Origin: Mesobacillus subterraneus
GTDB lineage: Bacteria > Bacillota > Bacilli > Bacillales > Cytobacillaceae
Length of the DNA stretch: 64,000 bases
NCBI RefSeq assembly: GCF_023715485.1
Contig: NZ_JAMBOF010000005.1
Coordinates: 243,042-307,041 of the forward strand
Direction of reading: 5' to 3'
A program made the position numbers and the translations under genes. Of this stretch, positions 50,675 to 59,405 are shown in pieces. Below the pieces are notes generated by a model. It was given only the letters and a program-made list of their open reading frames with translations. It was not told where the DNA came from and made no database searches. The stretch's first letter is position 1. Each line of letters begins with the position of its first letter.

Positions 50675-50936
50675 TGAAATAAAGATAATAGGAGTTCAAT
50701 GTGAAGCTGGGGACATCCTCATGCTTCAATCTTTTTTCAAATGGCTGTCTCAATGATAGGAGTTGAAAAGAATAAAATTTTTTAGATAAAGAAGTGGTTG
50801 AATTATTCTGCTATGATAATTAAGTTATATTATGAAATAAATATTTTAGACATAAACAGTAATTCTGTGGTGAATTTTTAAAAGTTATTATACAAAGAGA
50901 CTTTAATCTAATCTCTCTATCTTGGAGGTCTGTAAA

Positions 50937-51803
50937 GTGTACAACGTAAAAGAGTTGGAAGGACAAGCTTACAAAATTTATGAGTTATCAGATTCGGCTA
51001 CAAATTCATGGGTCAAGGTGGCTCCTGAACGAGGTGGCATTATTTTTTCATATGGTGTACGAGGAGAAGAACTGCTCTACCTAAATGAAGAAACGTTTTA
51101 TAATAAAGAAAAGAATGTAAGGGGCGGCATTCCCATTCTGTTCCCGATTTCTGGTCAGCTGTCCAATGGAAAGTATGAATTGGAAGGTAATACATATTCC
51201 ATGGACAATCATGGATTTGCGCGTAATGCCTCGTGGGAAGTTATTGGTCAGGAGATGGATAACAGTGCTTCTCTATCGATAAGACTCACCAGCAATGAGC
51301 AGACGAAACTCTCATATCCCTTTGACTTTACTGTTATTTTCACTTATGTATTAGAAGGCGGAAAACTAACGATCAAGCAAGAATATAACAATCAGGGAGA
51401 TCAGCCCATGCCAATTTATGCAGGGTTTCATCCTTATTTTAAAACAAGCGAAAAGAATCTCTCATATGAAACAGATGCAACGAAATATTATGACTACAAT
51501 GACGATCAAGTAAAAGAGTTTACCGGGAGCATTGATTTAACGAACTTGAAAGAATCAGTCGTCTTTTTAGAATCAAAGAATCCTTCTATTTCTTTTGGCG
51601 ATCCAGCAGTGAAAAAACGGATTAAGTTAAGCTATGGAGAACTGTTTAAGTACATCGTGTTATGGACGGAAAGTGGAAATGAATTTATATGTGTAGAGCC
51701 GTGGATGGCGAAAACGGATGAATTCAACCGTAAGGAAGAGCTTGTAATAATTAATGGGAATGAAAGTCTTAAAACTGAAATCAGTATTGAGTTAGAGGAA
51801 TAA
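50937..51803 (+). CDS. Aldose 1-epimerase family protein
   Basis: Cytoplasmic protein of 288 residues of the galactose mutarotase-like fold. Visible features: RGGIPILFPISGQL, DNHGFARNASWEV (conserved HGFAR), YAGFHPYF (conserved histidine) and FICVEPW near the end (glutamate of the active site). It is closer in pattern to the aldose or hexose-6-phosphate epimerases than to GalM proper. GTG 50937 lies eight bases after GGAGGT. It stands before the LacI gene on the opposite strand and may serve the same sugar pathway. Confidence 0.85.
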   Translation: MYNVKELEGQAYKIYELSDSATNSWVKVAPERGGIIFSYGVRGEELLYLNEETFYNKEKNVRGGIPILFPISGQLSNGKYELEGNTYSMDNHGFARNASWEVIGQEMDNSASLSIRLTSNEQTKLSYPFDFTVIFTYVLEGGKLTIKQEYNNQGDQPMPIYAGFHPYFKTSEKNLSYETDATKYYDYNDDQVKEFTGSIDLTNLKESVVFLESKNPSISFGDPAVKKRIKLSYGELFKYIVLWTESGNEFICVEPWMAKTDEFNRKEELVIINGNESLKTEISIELEE

Positions 51804-51879
51804 ATTTTATACGAGGTGAAAACCTGCGTGTATTTAAGTGTAGCGGCAGCTATTTGAAGCTTATATCTAATCATAAAAT

Positions 51880-51925
51880 AAAGCCCCTTTAGGATCTATT
51901 GATCTTTTTAAGGGGCTTTATTTTT
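51880..51925. terminator. Terminator between convergent genes
   Basis: Stem AAAGCCCCTT with AAGGGGCTTT, followed by ATTTTT; reading leftward it is followed by ATTTTATG. Confidence 0.85.
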
Positions 51926-52048
51926 GGGAGAAGCAAATAGCTCTGTAGTATAAATATTCTTAATTAATATTCTGCAAGTAAAACTAATCTTTTCTTGTAA
52001 TCTACGAGAACTTCATCGCTAGACGTCCCTTGCTTCCACATCTTAAAA

Positions 52049-53077
52049 TTATATTGATTTTATAGTATTGACTGCAGTTGATTCTCTAACAATCAATGTG
52101 GTCGGCAGCAGGATTTCGTGCATAGGTTCATTCATATGTTCAATCCGCCAACTGAGCTGTTCGACTGCTTTTTTTCCATAGTAGTTTAAATCGATATTTA
52201 CTGTTGTGATTTTTGGAGTGGCTATTTGGGATAGCTGTCCGTTGTCAAAGCTGCAAATCGATATATCTTCAGGAATTTTGAATCCTTTTTGCTGCAGAAC
52301 GGATTGGACTAGGAAGCCGTGTCCGTCATTTACGCAAAACCATGCGGTCGGCATATAAGGCAGTCGGTCGGCGAACCTGCTTATTTCTTCTTGGGTTTCC
52401 TCTGCGTCTGTAAATAACAGGGCTGAATTTGGATCTATCCCATGTTTTTTCAAGGCAAGACTATAGCCTTCCAGTCTCTCCTGGTAGCTTGGGGAAACCT
52501 CTATATCCCCTACAAACGCAATTTCCTGATGTCCTAATTGGATTAGGTGTTCAACTGCCTTATAAGCGCCAAAGCGGTTGTTCGTCAAGATGGCGTCCGC
52601 CTGCAGGTATGGTGAGTGATGGTCAATCAGCACAGTCGGGATTCCAGTATCAATAATCTTTGAAATATAATCCGTACTAATATGAGATAGGATTAAAATC
52701 CCATCAATTTGATGATTCGATAGCAGTGAGGGAAGGATTAACTTATCCTTTGAATCCTGGTCGATTGATTCAATGAATAAATTCCAGCCGCGTGATCTGA
52801 CTTCCTTTTCCACGCTGAGGTAAATTTCCCCGAAAAAACTTTTTAGAGAAAAAGCAAAGTCAGAGGCAATAAGGGCAATGTTGATTCCCTTTTTATCATC
52901 TGTCTTTTGACTGCTTCTATTATTGGAATAGGAATACCCTAATTCATCTGCCGCTTTTTGAACCATCAGCCTTGTTTCTTCACTAACCCCGGGCTTTCCC
53001 GTCAAGGCTTGCGAGACAGAATTCTTAGAGATATTCAGTCGATCAGCTATATCCTGCATTGTCACTTTTTTCTTCAT
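52049..53077 (-). CDS. LacI-family transcriptional repressor
   Basis: Sugar-responsive DNA-binding protein of 342 residues. The N-terminal HTH is typical (VTMQDIADRLNISKNSVSQALTGKPGVSEETR, hinge helix region ADELGY), followed by the periplasmic-binding-protein-like ligand domain (GINIALIASDFAF, DGILILSHIS, VLIDHHSP, WFCVNDGHGF, ICSFDNGQLSQIATPKITTV). ATG 53077 follows AAGGAGAAG. A 14-bp palindrome TTGTAACGTTACAA lies 56 bp upstream of its start and a similar one overlaps the promoter of the transporter operon, so it probably represses both. Confidence 0.93.
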   Translation of the reverse strand: MKKKVTMQDIADRLNISKNSVSQALTGKPGVSEETRLMVQKAADELGYSYSNNRSSQKTDDKKGINIALIASDFAFSLKSFFGEIYLSVEKEVRSRGWNLFIESIDQDSKDKLILPSLLSNHQIDGILILSHISTDYISKIIDTGIPTVLIDHHSPYLQADAILTNNRFGAYKAVEHLIQLGHQEIAFVGDIEVSPSYQERLEGYSLALKKHGIDPNSALLFTDAEETQEEISRFADRLPYMPTAWFCVNDGHGFLVQSVLQQKGFKIPEDISICSFDNGQLSQIATPKITTVNIDLNYYGKKAVEQLSWRIEHMNEPMHEILLPTTLIVRESTAVNTIKSI

Positions 53078-53132
53078 ATATAAAACTTCTCCTTAACGAA
53101 AGTGAATACTTGTAATTATTTTTGTAATTTTA

Positions 53133-53146
53133 TTGTAACGTTACAA
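53133..53146. promoter_or_regulatory. Palindromic operator TTGTAACGTTACAA (LacI-family)
   Basis: Perfect 14-bp palindrome with central CG, the form of LacI-family operators, in the leader of the LacI gene. A sister site is at 53535-53550. Confidence 0.75.
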
Positions 53147-53264
53147 GTTTATTTTAGCAATAAACTTATTCTGTTAATTAAATAAGGATATATTTTTAAT
53201 TACTCATTTTTTTATTAGGCAACTAAAAGTAATGTTTGTAATTTGATACTATATTAGATGTAGC

Positions 53265-53475
53265 AGAAGGCGCAAGACTCCTGTGAGATGTACTGGCCTG
53301 TGGAGAACATATATCAAGGATTCTCATGATAGATTCTTTGACCCCGCAGGTGGGTTAAGCGACAAGGAGGCTCGTGAACTGCCAAAGAAGAATTATGAAA
53401 AAGTCGGTTCTTGGAATTTTTCATAATTCTTCTGCGGAAAGCGAGTGCCTGGAGCGGAAATCAACAGACAAGATT
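53265..53475. repeat. Dispersed Bacillaceae repeat with an internal 17-bp inverted repeat
   Basis: Recognisable blocks are GGCGCAAGACTCCTGTGAGA, ACCCCGCAGG, GACAAGGAGGCTCGTGAACT and GCGGAAAGCGAGTGCCTGGA. I know this order from many Bacillaceae intergenic regions. In its middle a perfect 17-bp inverted repeat, AGAAGAATTATGAAAAA (53386-53402) with TTTTTCATAATTCTTCT (53417-53433), replaces the usual GC-rich part. It may be a MITE-like element or a structured RNA. Confidence 0.6.
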
Positions 53476-53502
53476 AACACAGCTTTTTTATATAATTATT
53501 GT

Positions 53503-53531
53503 TTGACATATAATTAGCAAGGTGTAATAAT
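53503..53531 (+). promoter_or_regulatory. Sigma-A promoter of the carbohydrate operon
   Basis: TTGACA (53503-53508), 16-17 bp spacer, TAATAAT (53525-53531). The -35 box is perfect. The operator at 53535-53550 lies directly downstream, as expected for repression. Confidence 0.7.
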
Positions 53532-53534
53532 GTA

Positions 53535-53550
53535 TTTGTAAAGTTACAAA
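53535..53550. promoter_or_regulatory. Palindromic operator TTTGTAAAGTTACAAA
   Basis: Palindromic arms TTTGTAA/TTACAAA, the same arms as the site at 53133-53146, next to the -10 box of the transporter promoter. Likely bound by the divergent LacI-family repressor. Confidence 0.7.
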
Positions 53551-53681
53551 TATCATTATTTATTAATTACTTATTTGTTTGTAATGATTTTTTAAAAAAT
53601 CTTTAGAAATGAGGGGTAAAGGTTAAATCGTCAATATAAGTGACCCAGATACTAATGATTATACTTTTTTTTGTAAGGTTA

Positions 53682-53695
53682 TGATAGCGCTATCA
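53682..53695. promoter_or_regulatory. cre site (CcpA) TGATAGCGCTATCA
   Basis: Perfect 14-bp palindrome that fits the cre consensus TGWNANCGNTNWCA at every fixed position. It lies between the operon promoter and the first gene, where CcpA would act as a roadblock under glucose. Confidence 0.75.
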
Positions 53696-53799
53696 AAACG
53701 TTCTCATCAAAAAGCTAGACTAATACTTTTATCATTTTTCATGGAGAAAATTACTGAAAACATAAAGTTAGGAAATCATACTAATTGGGGGAATATCGC

Positions 53800-55119
53800 A
53801 TGAAAATCAAAAAAGTGGCTTCTTTAGTCCTTGCTGCTTCACTAACTGTTTCTGGACTTGCAGCTTGTAATAATGGAGATAAAAGCAACGGAAGTACAAA
53901 AGATGGAGTAACGACAATTGAATTCTGGGCAGCTCCAAACCCAACACAGCAAGTGTATTGGAAGGAAGTAGCGGAAGAGTTCACGAAAGAAAATCCGGAT
54001 ATCAAGGTGAACGTAAGCCCGATGAAGGAAAGCCCGACATCAGAGGCTGGCATCCAATCAGCGATTGCTGGCGGCAGTGCACCAACGATGTCAGAGAATA
54101 TTAACCGTGGTTTTGCTGCTCAGCTGTCTGAAAGTAAAGCGCTTTTACCATTGGATGAGCTAGAAGGCTGGGATGAAATTAAGAAAAACAGAAATATGGA
54201 AGATACGATGAAGGGCTGGGAGTTTGCTGACGGCCACCAATATGTATTGCCAATCTACTCGAATGCGATGTTGTTTGGTTGGAGATTGGACGTCCTGAAG
54301 GAGCTTGGCTATAACGAACCGCCGAAAACATACAGCGAAATGCTAGAAGTAGCGAAGAAATTGAAAGAAAAGCACCCAGACAAATATGTATGGGCTAAAC
54401 CAGACCTTGCTGATCCAACAGCTTGGAAAAGATGGTTCGACTTCTTCATGCTCTATAACGCAGCGTCTGATGGCAACAAGTTCGTAGAGGGAACTGATTT
54501 TACTGGTGATAAAAAAGCAGGAGAGAAAGTTCTTGGATTTGTAGAAGAGCTGCAAAAAGCAGATGCTTTAATGACTAGACAATCTAAAGATCCATTTGAA
54601 AGTGGATTGGGTATCTTTACGGATATTGGTCCTTGGACAATTTCTTATTGGGCAGAGAAATTCCCAGAAATGAAATTGAATGAAACGTATGCGTTAGCCT
54701 TGCCTCCTGTTCCAGACGGAATGGACACAGAAAACGTTAAGACATTCGCAGATACAAAGGGTCTTGTCGTGTATGCTTCAGCAACGAAAGAACAGCAAAA
54801 AGCTGCGAGCGAATTCATTAAATGGGTCTATTCGAATCCTGAAAATGATCTGAAATGGCTTGAAAAGACGAATCTGCCACCGGCACGTGATGACTTAACA
54901 ACGAACGACACTTTTAAATCGTTCTTTGAAAACAACCCAGCATTACAGCCATACGCTGCTGCCGTTCCAAATGCAATACCGCCAATGGATAACTCTAAAT
55001 ACAATGACATTCAGACATTTATTGGCCAGCATGCCTTCAATCCAGTTGTAAAAGGAGAGAAAGATCCGAAAGCTGCATGGAAGGATATGCAAGAGGCCAT
55101 TGAGGGGGCTCTCAAATAA
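53800..55119 (+). CDS. Sugar ABC transporter substrate-binding lipoprotein
   Basis: Extracytoplasmic binding protein of 439 residues (family 1, MalE/MsmE-like). Signal with lipobox LAAC (MKIKKVASLVLAASLTVSG ahead of it), then TIEFWAAPNPTQQVYWKEV, VNVSPM, ITDIGPW-like FTDIGPWTISYW and ASEFIKWVYSNPE, all typical for oligosaccharide-binding proteins. ATG 53800 follows TTGGGGGAA. It is the first gene of the operon under the LacI operator and cre site. Confidence 0.92.
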   Translation: MKIKKVASLVLAASLTVSGLAACNNGDKSNGSTKDGVTTIEFWAAPNPTQQVYWKEVAEEFTKENPDIKVNVSPMKESPTSEAGIQSAIAGGSAPTMSENINRGFAAQLSESKALLPLDELEGWDEIKKNRNMEDTMKGWEFADGHQYVLPIYSNAMLFGWRLDVLKELGYNEPPKTYSEMLEVAKKLKEKHPDKYVWAKPDLADPTAWKRWFDFFMLYNAASDGNKFVEGTDFTGDKKAGEKVLGFVEELQKADALMTRQSKDPFESGLGIFTDIGPWTISYWAEKFPEMKLNETYALALPPVPDGMDTENVKTFADTKGLVVYASATKEQQKAASEFIKWVYSNPENDLKWLEKTNLPPARDDLTTNDTFKSFFENNPALQPYAAAVPNAIPPMDNSKYNDIQTFIGQHAFNPVVKGEKDPKAAWKDMQEAIEGALK

Positions 55120-55997
55120 TGAGAAAGAACCAAGGATGGTTGGGCTGGCTTTTTGCCAGTCCTTATCTTTTATACGCAATTATTTTCTTCCTAATACCAC
55201 TCGTCTGGTCACTGTTTCTCTCTGTGACAGACTGGAACTTAATATCGCCGACATATAGTTTTGTCGGCTTGGAAAATTACGCTGCGGCCTTGAAAAGCCA
55301 GGGTGTGCAGAGTGCCTTTTTTGTAACCTTTAAATTCATGGCTGTATTTGTCCCATTGGTTATTGCTTTTTCCATTATTGTGGCCTTGATTGTTCAAGGG
55401 CTGCCGAGATTTAAAGGATTGTTTTTAATCGGATTCTTCCTTCCGTACCTGGCGTCAGGAGTTGTTTCCTCGCTGATCGTGAAAGGGATTTTGTCCTACA
55501 ACAGTCCGCTGAATGAGTTCCTGCGAGGAACATTTGGCCTCGATATTGACTGGCTAGGATCACCGTTTGCTGCACTATTTGTTGTAGCCTTGATCATTGC
55601 CTGGAAATTTACCGGTTATTACGCGCTGATTTTAACATCGGGCTTTGAGAGCATCAGTAAAGATGTCTATGAAGCGGCGATGATTGATGGAGTAACACCA
55701 TGGCAGCGTTTCTGGAAAATTACCCTTCCGCTCCTCTATCCAGCGTTGTTTACTGTATTGATTTTATCGATTGGTGTTACGTTTGGTATTTTCACAGAGG
55801 TTTATCAGTTAACTGGCGGCGGACCGAATTTTGCCACGAATACATGGCAGATGGAGATTTTCACAAAAGCCTTCTCTAATCTGCAAGCCGGCTACGCTTC
55901 TGCAATTGCCATCATCGCATCGATTGTAACGTTTGTTGCGATTTACATCATTCGAAAACTCTTGGAATTGTGGGGGAAACGAAATGGTTGGACCTAA
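55119..55997 (+). CDS. Sugar ABC transporter permease (MalF/UgpA-like)
   Basis: Inner-membrane permease of 292 residues with six helices. The EAA loop that docks to the ATPase is EAAMIDGVTPWQRFWKITLP, matching EAAxxDGA....F..I.LP. The start codon overlaps the preceding stop (TAATG). No ATP-binding subunit gene is present in the locus, so a shared MsmX-type ATPase, as used by several B. subtilis sugar importers, would be needed. Confidence 0.92.
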   Translation: MRKNQGWLGWLFASPYLLYAIIFFLIPLVWSLFLSVTDWNLISPTYSFVGLENYAAALKSQGVQSAFFVTFKFMAVFVPLVIAFSIIVALIVQGLPRFKGLFLIGFFLPYLASGVVSSLIVKGILSYNSPLNEFLRGTFGLDIDWLGSPFAALFVVALIIAWKFTGYYALILTSGFESISKDVYEAAMIDGVTPWQRFWKITLPLLYPALFTVLILSIGVTFGIFTEVYQLTGGGPNFATNTWQMEIFTKAFSNLQAGYASAIAIIASIVTFVAIYIIRKLLELWGKRNGWT

Positions 55998-56814
55998 GAA
56001 AAAAGGATTGGTTTTTCGTTACCTGTTTGCGATCGTACTATTGCTGATCATGATTTATCCATATATCTATATGGTGTTGAATTCCTTTGCTGATTGGAGT
56101 CAGGTCGATAAGAAATTCTTCCCGACTGAATACTCATTGAAGTCATGGGAATGGCTGCTTGGCGGTGGAGAATCAGTTATCCCGCGCCCGTGGATCAACG
56201 CCTTCTTTAACAGCCTTTTAGTATCAGCTGGTTCGACAATTTTGATGATGGTCTCTGCAGTAATGGTTTCTTATGCATTAGCTAAGATTCAGTTTAAAGG
56301 AAGAGACACGATCAACAACGTGATCTTGTTCCAGATGTTCTTCCCGGCAATTATCTTGCTGATTCCTACCTTCCTGGTGATTCAAAAGGTCGGAATGTAC
56401 GACTCTTATTGGGGAATGATCCTGCCAAAAGCGATGAGCTTATGGGCAGTATTCATGTACACGAACTTCTTCAAGGCAATACCGGATACATTCATTGAGG
56501 CGGCAAAATTGGACGGGGCAAGCGAAATGCAAATCATGTTCAAGATTGTCCTGCCGATGTCAAAATCGATCACTACCGTCATCTTCTTGTTCTTGTTCAT
56601 GGAAAGATGGACAGAGCTACTATGGGATATGCTTGTTGCGAAGAGTGATAATATGCTTACGCTAAACGTTCTTTTATCACAAATGTTCGGCCCATATGGC
56701 GGCTACCCGGGACCGATGTATGCTGCATCCGTGTTATTGACATTGCCAATCATCGTCATCTTCTTGCTTTTCGCGAAGAAGTTCCAAGAGGGAATGCAAT
56801 TCACACTTAAGTAA
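55984..56814 (+). CDS. Sugar ABC transporter permease (MalG/UgpE-like)
   Basis: Second permease, 276 residues, six helices, EAA loop EAAKLDGASEMQIMFKIVLP. ATG 55984 follows GGGGG and overlaps the first permease gene by 14 bp; the frame upstream to 55933 is not supported. It forms the channel with the first permease. Confidence 0.92.
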   Translation: MVGPKKKGLVFRYLFAIVLLLIMIYPYIYMVLNSFADWSQVDKKFFPTEYSLKSWEWLLGGGESVIPRPWINAFFNSLLVSAGSTILMMVSAVMVSYALAKIQFKGRDTINNVILFQMFFPAIILLIPTFLVIQKVGMYDSYWGMILPKAMSLWAVFMYTNFFKAIPDTFIEAAKLDGASEMQIMFKIVLPMSKSITTVIFLFLFMERWTELLWDMLVAKSDNMLTLNVLLSQMFGPYGGYPGPMYAASVLLTLPIIVIFLLFAKKFQEGMQFTLK

Positions 56815-56836
56815 CCAGAGATTGGAGTTCTGGCAA

Positions 56837-58456
56837 ATGGTTAAATGGTGGAAGCAATCAGCTTTCTATGAAATATATATGCCTAGTTTTAAGGACGGAA
56901 ACGGAGATGGGCTGGGGGATTTTGCAGGTATCACCTCCAAGTTGGATTATCTCAAGGAACTGGGAGTAGATGGGCTGTGGCTCACTCCCTTTTATCCATC
57001 TCCGAAGGTTGATAACGGCTATGACATTTCTGATTATTATTCGATTGATCCCGCTTACGGAACGATGGAGGACTTTGAAGCTTTTATCGCTGAGGCGCAC
57101 AAGCGCAATATCAAGGTCATTGTCGATATCGTATTGAACCACACTTCTTCTGAGCATGAATGGTTCAAGGAATCAAGGTCATCTAAGGATCACCCAAAGC
57201 GTGATTGGTATATATGGAGAGACGAGCCGAATAACTGGGAATCCTTTTTCAGCGGTTCAGCATGGGAATTTGATGAGGCAACCGGCCAATATTATTACCA
57301 CGCTTTTGCGAAGGAACAGGTTGATTTGAACTGGGCCAACCTGGAAGTCAAAAATGCCATGTATGATGTCATGAGGTTTTGGCTGGAAAAAGGCGTGGAT
57401 GGTTTCAGGCTCGATGTCATCAACTTCCTGACAATCAACGATTCCTTTATCGATAATCCTTATGATCATGAAAAAAATGAACAGATCCATTTGTATGACA
57501 AGGACCAGGAAGGGATTTTAACGGTTATCGAGGAAATCGCCGATGTGGTTCATCAATCTCCGGATAAATTCCTTGTCGGTGAGGTTGGTTCTGAGGATAT
57601 CGAGATTTTGAAACGGTATTCTGGACTGAACAAGCTGGATGTGTCTTTTAACTTCAACATTGGTAGTATTGCTGAGTTTGATGCTGAAAAGATTTACGAG
57701 CAATTAGTTGAAACTGAGAAAGCGTATGGTTCCGATCAGATTGCTACTCTGTTCTTCTCGAGCCACGATATGTCACGCCATATTTCACGGTTTGGCGGTG
57801 ACGAGGAGCGCGCGAAGCTGGTAGCTGCGCTGATGCTTACCGCGAAGGGCGTGCCGTTCATTTACCAGGGTGATGAAATTGGCATGAAGGATTGGGTTAC
57901 AGATGACATTACGAAGATGATGGATATCCAGGGGCGCCTCGCCTATGAAGAAGCACTGAAGGCTGGCAAATCTGTTGAGGAAGCTCTGGTTGTGGCGAAC
58001 GAACGGTGCCGCGATAAATCACGTACTCCAATGCAATGGAGCTCGGATTCTCATGCTGGTTTTTCCGAAGTTGTACCTTGGATTACTGTTCCTGAGGATG
58101 CCATCAACACAAATGTTGAAAACCAGGAAGGCAATCCTGATTCAATGCTTTCCTTCTATAAAAAAATGTTGAAACTGCGTAAAGAACATACTTCCTTTCA
58201 TACAGGAGAATATGAATTCTTGCGTTACCAGGATGGAATGATTTACTTCATAAGGAGCAACGAGATTGAACGGACACTGGTTGCTCTGAACTTTTCTGAA
58301 GAAGAGAAATCCCTTGAATTAGAATTTAAAAACATGAACCTGCTGCTTTCGAACAAGCGGAATTCGCTAGAAAGCAGTGATGTTCTCACAATATCGGGAA
58401 ATGAAGTCATTATTTTAAAGGAGGATGCAGGAAATGACGGTCTTAACGAAAGGTAA
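56837..58456 (+). CDS. GH13 alpha-glucosidase (oligo-1,6-glucosidase-like)
   Basis: Cytoplasmic glycoside hydrolase of 539 residues without signal peptide. The GH13 regions are intact: FYPSPKVDNGYDISDYY, DIVLNHTSSEHEWF (region I), GFRLDVINF (region II, nucleophile Asp), FLVGEVGS (region III, acid/base Glu) and FFSSHDMSRH (region IV, Asp). The layout fits family members that cut alpha-1,6- or alpha-1,4-glucosidic ends of oligosaccharides (oligo-1,6-glucosidase, trehalose-6-phosphate hydrolase and relatives). ATG 56837 follows GGAG. It overlaps the DUF1861 gene by 23 bp. Confidence 0.9.
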   Translation: MVKWWKQSAFYEIYMPSFKDGNGDGLGDFAGITSKLDYLKELGVDGLWLTPFYPSPKVDNGYDISDYYSIDPAYGTMEDFEAFIAEAHKRNIKVIVDIVLNHTSSEHEWFKESRSSKDHPKRDWYIWRDEPNNWESFFSGSAWEFDEATGQYYYHAFAKEQVDLNWANLEVKNAMYDVMRFWLEKGVDGFRLDVINFLTINDSFIDNPYDHEKNEQIHLYDKDQEGILTVIEEIADVVHQSPDKFLVGEVGSEDIEILKRYSGLNKLDVSFNFNIGSIAEFDAEKIYEQLVETEKAYGSDQIATLFFSSHDMSRHISRFGGDEERAKLVAALMLTAKGVPFIYQGDEIGMKDWVTDDITKMMDIQGRLAYEEALKAGKSVEEALVVANERCRDKSRTPMQWSSDSHAGFSEVVPWITVPEDAINTNVENQEGNPDSMLSFYKKMLKLRKEHTSFHTGEYEFLRYQDGMIYFIRSNEIERTLVALNFSEEEKSLELEFKNMNLLLSNKRNSLESSDVLTISGNEVIILKEDAGNDGLNER

Positions 58457-59384
58457 TGTAAAAACTTGCGAACAGCTTTTGGAGAAGTTCGCTTCAAAGG
58501 CACAGCCGGCTAATCCGGAAAAAATCGTATTCTCTGGTGTTGGTGATAAGGATGTCTATAATATTACAGCACCTTTTGAAGATGAGGGTGAGCAGGTAAT
58601 TGCCGGACGCGTGGAATCACGTGACAGTGAGCATTCCAGCGTTTATTTCTTCGTCGAGAAAGAAGGAGAATGGGTTCCTCGCGAAAACGCGCCTGTGTTT
58701 GAATTGCAGGATCCTTTTTACACAAGGATTGCTGGCGAGTTAGTCCTTGGAGGAGTCCAGATATTCCCGCATCCTACAATCGAAAACGCTTTGGGATGGC
58801 GTACGGTTTTTTATAAAGGAAAGAATATTGCTAGCTTAGAGGAATTCGCTAAGGGCCCAGATGGCATGAAGGATCTTCGCCTTGTTGAGCTGGCTGATGG
58901 CAGCATCGGTGTGTTAACAAGGCCACAGGGTGAAAAGGGCGGAAGAGGAAAGATTGGCTGGGCTCGTATTTCTTCATTGGAGGAATTGACGCTGGATGTC
59001 ATCAATGAGGCTCCTTTATTTGATGGTCAGTTTATTGATGAAGAATGGGGCGGGGCGAACGAGCCGCATCTGCTGGCAAATGGCTTGGTTGGTGTACTTG
59101 GCCACGTTGCTTCATTTGATGCAGCTGGAGATCGCCATTATTATCCGATGGTTTTCGCGCTCGAGCCGGAAACAGGCATGATTTCTGATATGGAGTTAAT
59201 TGCAACAAGGAGCAATTTCCTTCCTGGTGCCTCAAAGCGACCTGACCTGGCTGACGTTGTGTTCAGTGGCGGAATTGTACGGAAAGCGGACGGCACAGCT
59301 GATATGTATGCAGGAATCAGTGATGCCGAAGCTCAAAAAATCACGATTGCAGATCCATTTTTACCATACGAGCAAAAAAACTGA
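58434..59384 (+). CDS. DUF1861 family protein (beta-propeller, GH-F/J-like)
   Basis: Cytoplasmic protein of 316 residues of the DUF1861 family. Pattern: VFSGVGDKDVYNITAPF at the N-terminus, IAGRVESRDSEHSS, QDPFYTRI, GGVQIFPHP, WRTVFYKG, and a late FSGGIVRKADGTADMYAGISD. The segments have the strand spacing of five-bladed propeller glycosidases, to which GH130 also belongs, but no activity is established that I know of. ATG 58434 is eight bases after AAAGGAGG. Start overlaps the GH13 gene and the GH130 gene follows after 21 bp, so a role in the same glycan pathway is likely. Confidence 0.82.
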   Translation: MTVLTKGNVKTCEQLLEKFASKAQPANPEKIVFSGVGDKDVYNITAPFEDEGEQVIAGRVESRDSEHSSVYFFVEKEGEWVPRENAPVFELQDPFYTRIAGELVLGGVQIFPHPTIENALGWRTVFYKGKNIASLEEFAKGPDGMKDLRLVELADGSIGVLTRPQGEKGGRGKIGWARISSLEELTLDVINEAPLFDGQFIDEEWGGANEPHLLANGLVGVLGHVASFDAAGDRHYYPMVFALEPETGMISDMELIATRSNFLPGASKRPDLADVVFSGGIVRKADGTADMYAGISDAEAQKITIADPFLPYEQKN

Positions 59385-59405
59385 CTGAATTGAGGGGATT
59401 ACAAC

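Larger units (their letters stand above)
50388..50936. other. Intergenic region with a transaldolase remnant
   Basis: About 550 bp without an intact gene. Holds the terminator at 50506-50536 and the remnant at 50537-50674. The last 200 bp are AT-rich and presumably carry the promoter of the epimerase gene. Confidence 0.55.
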
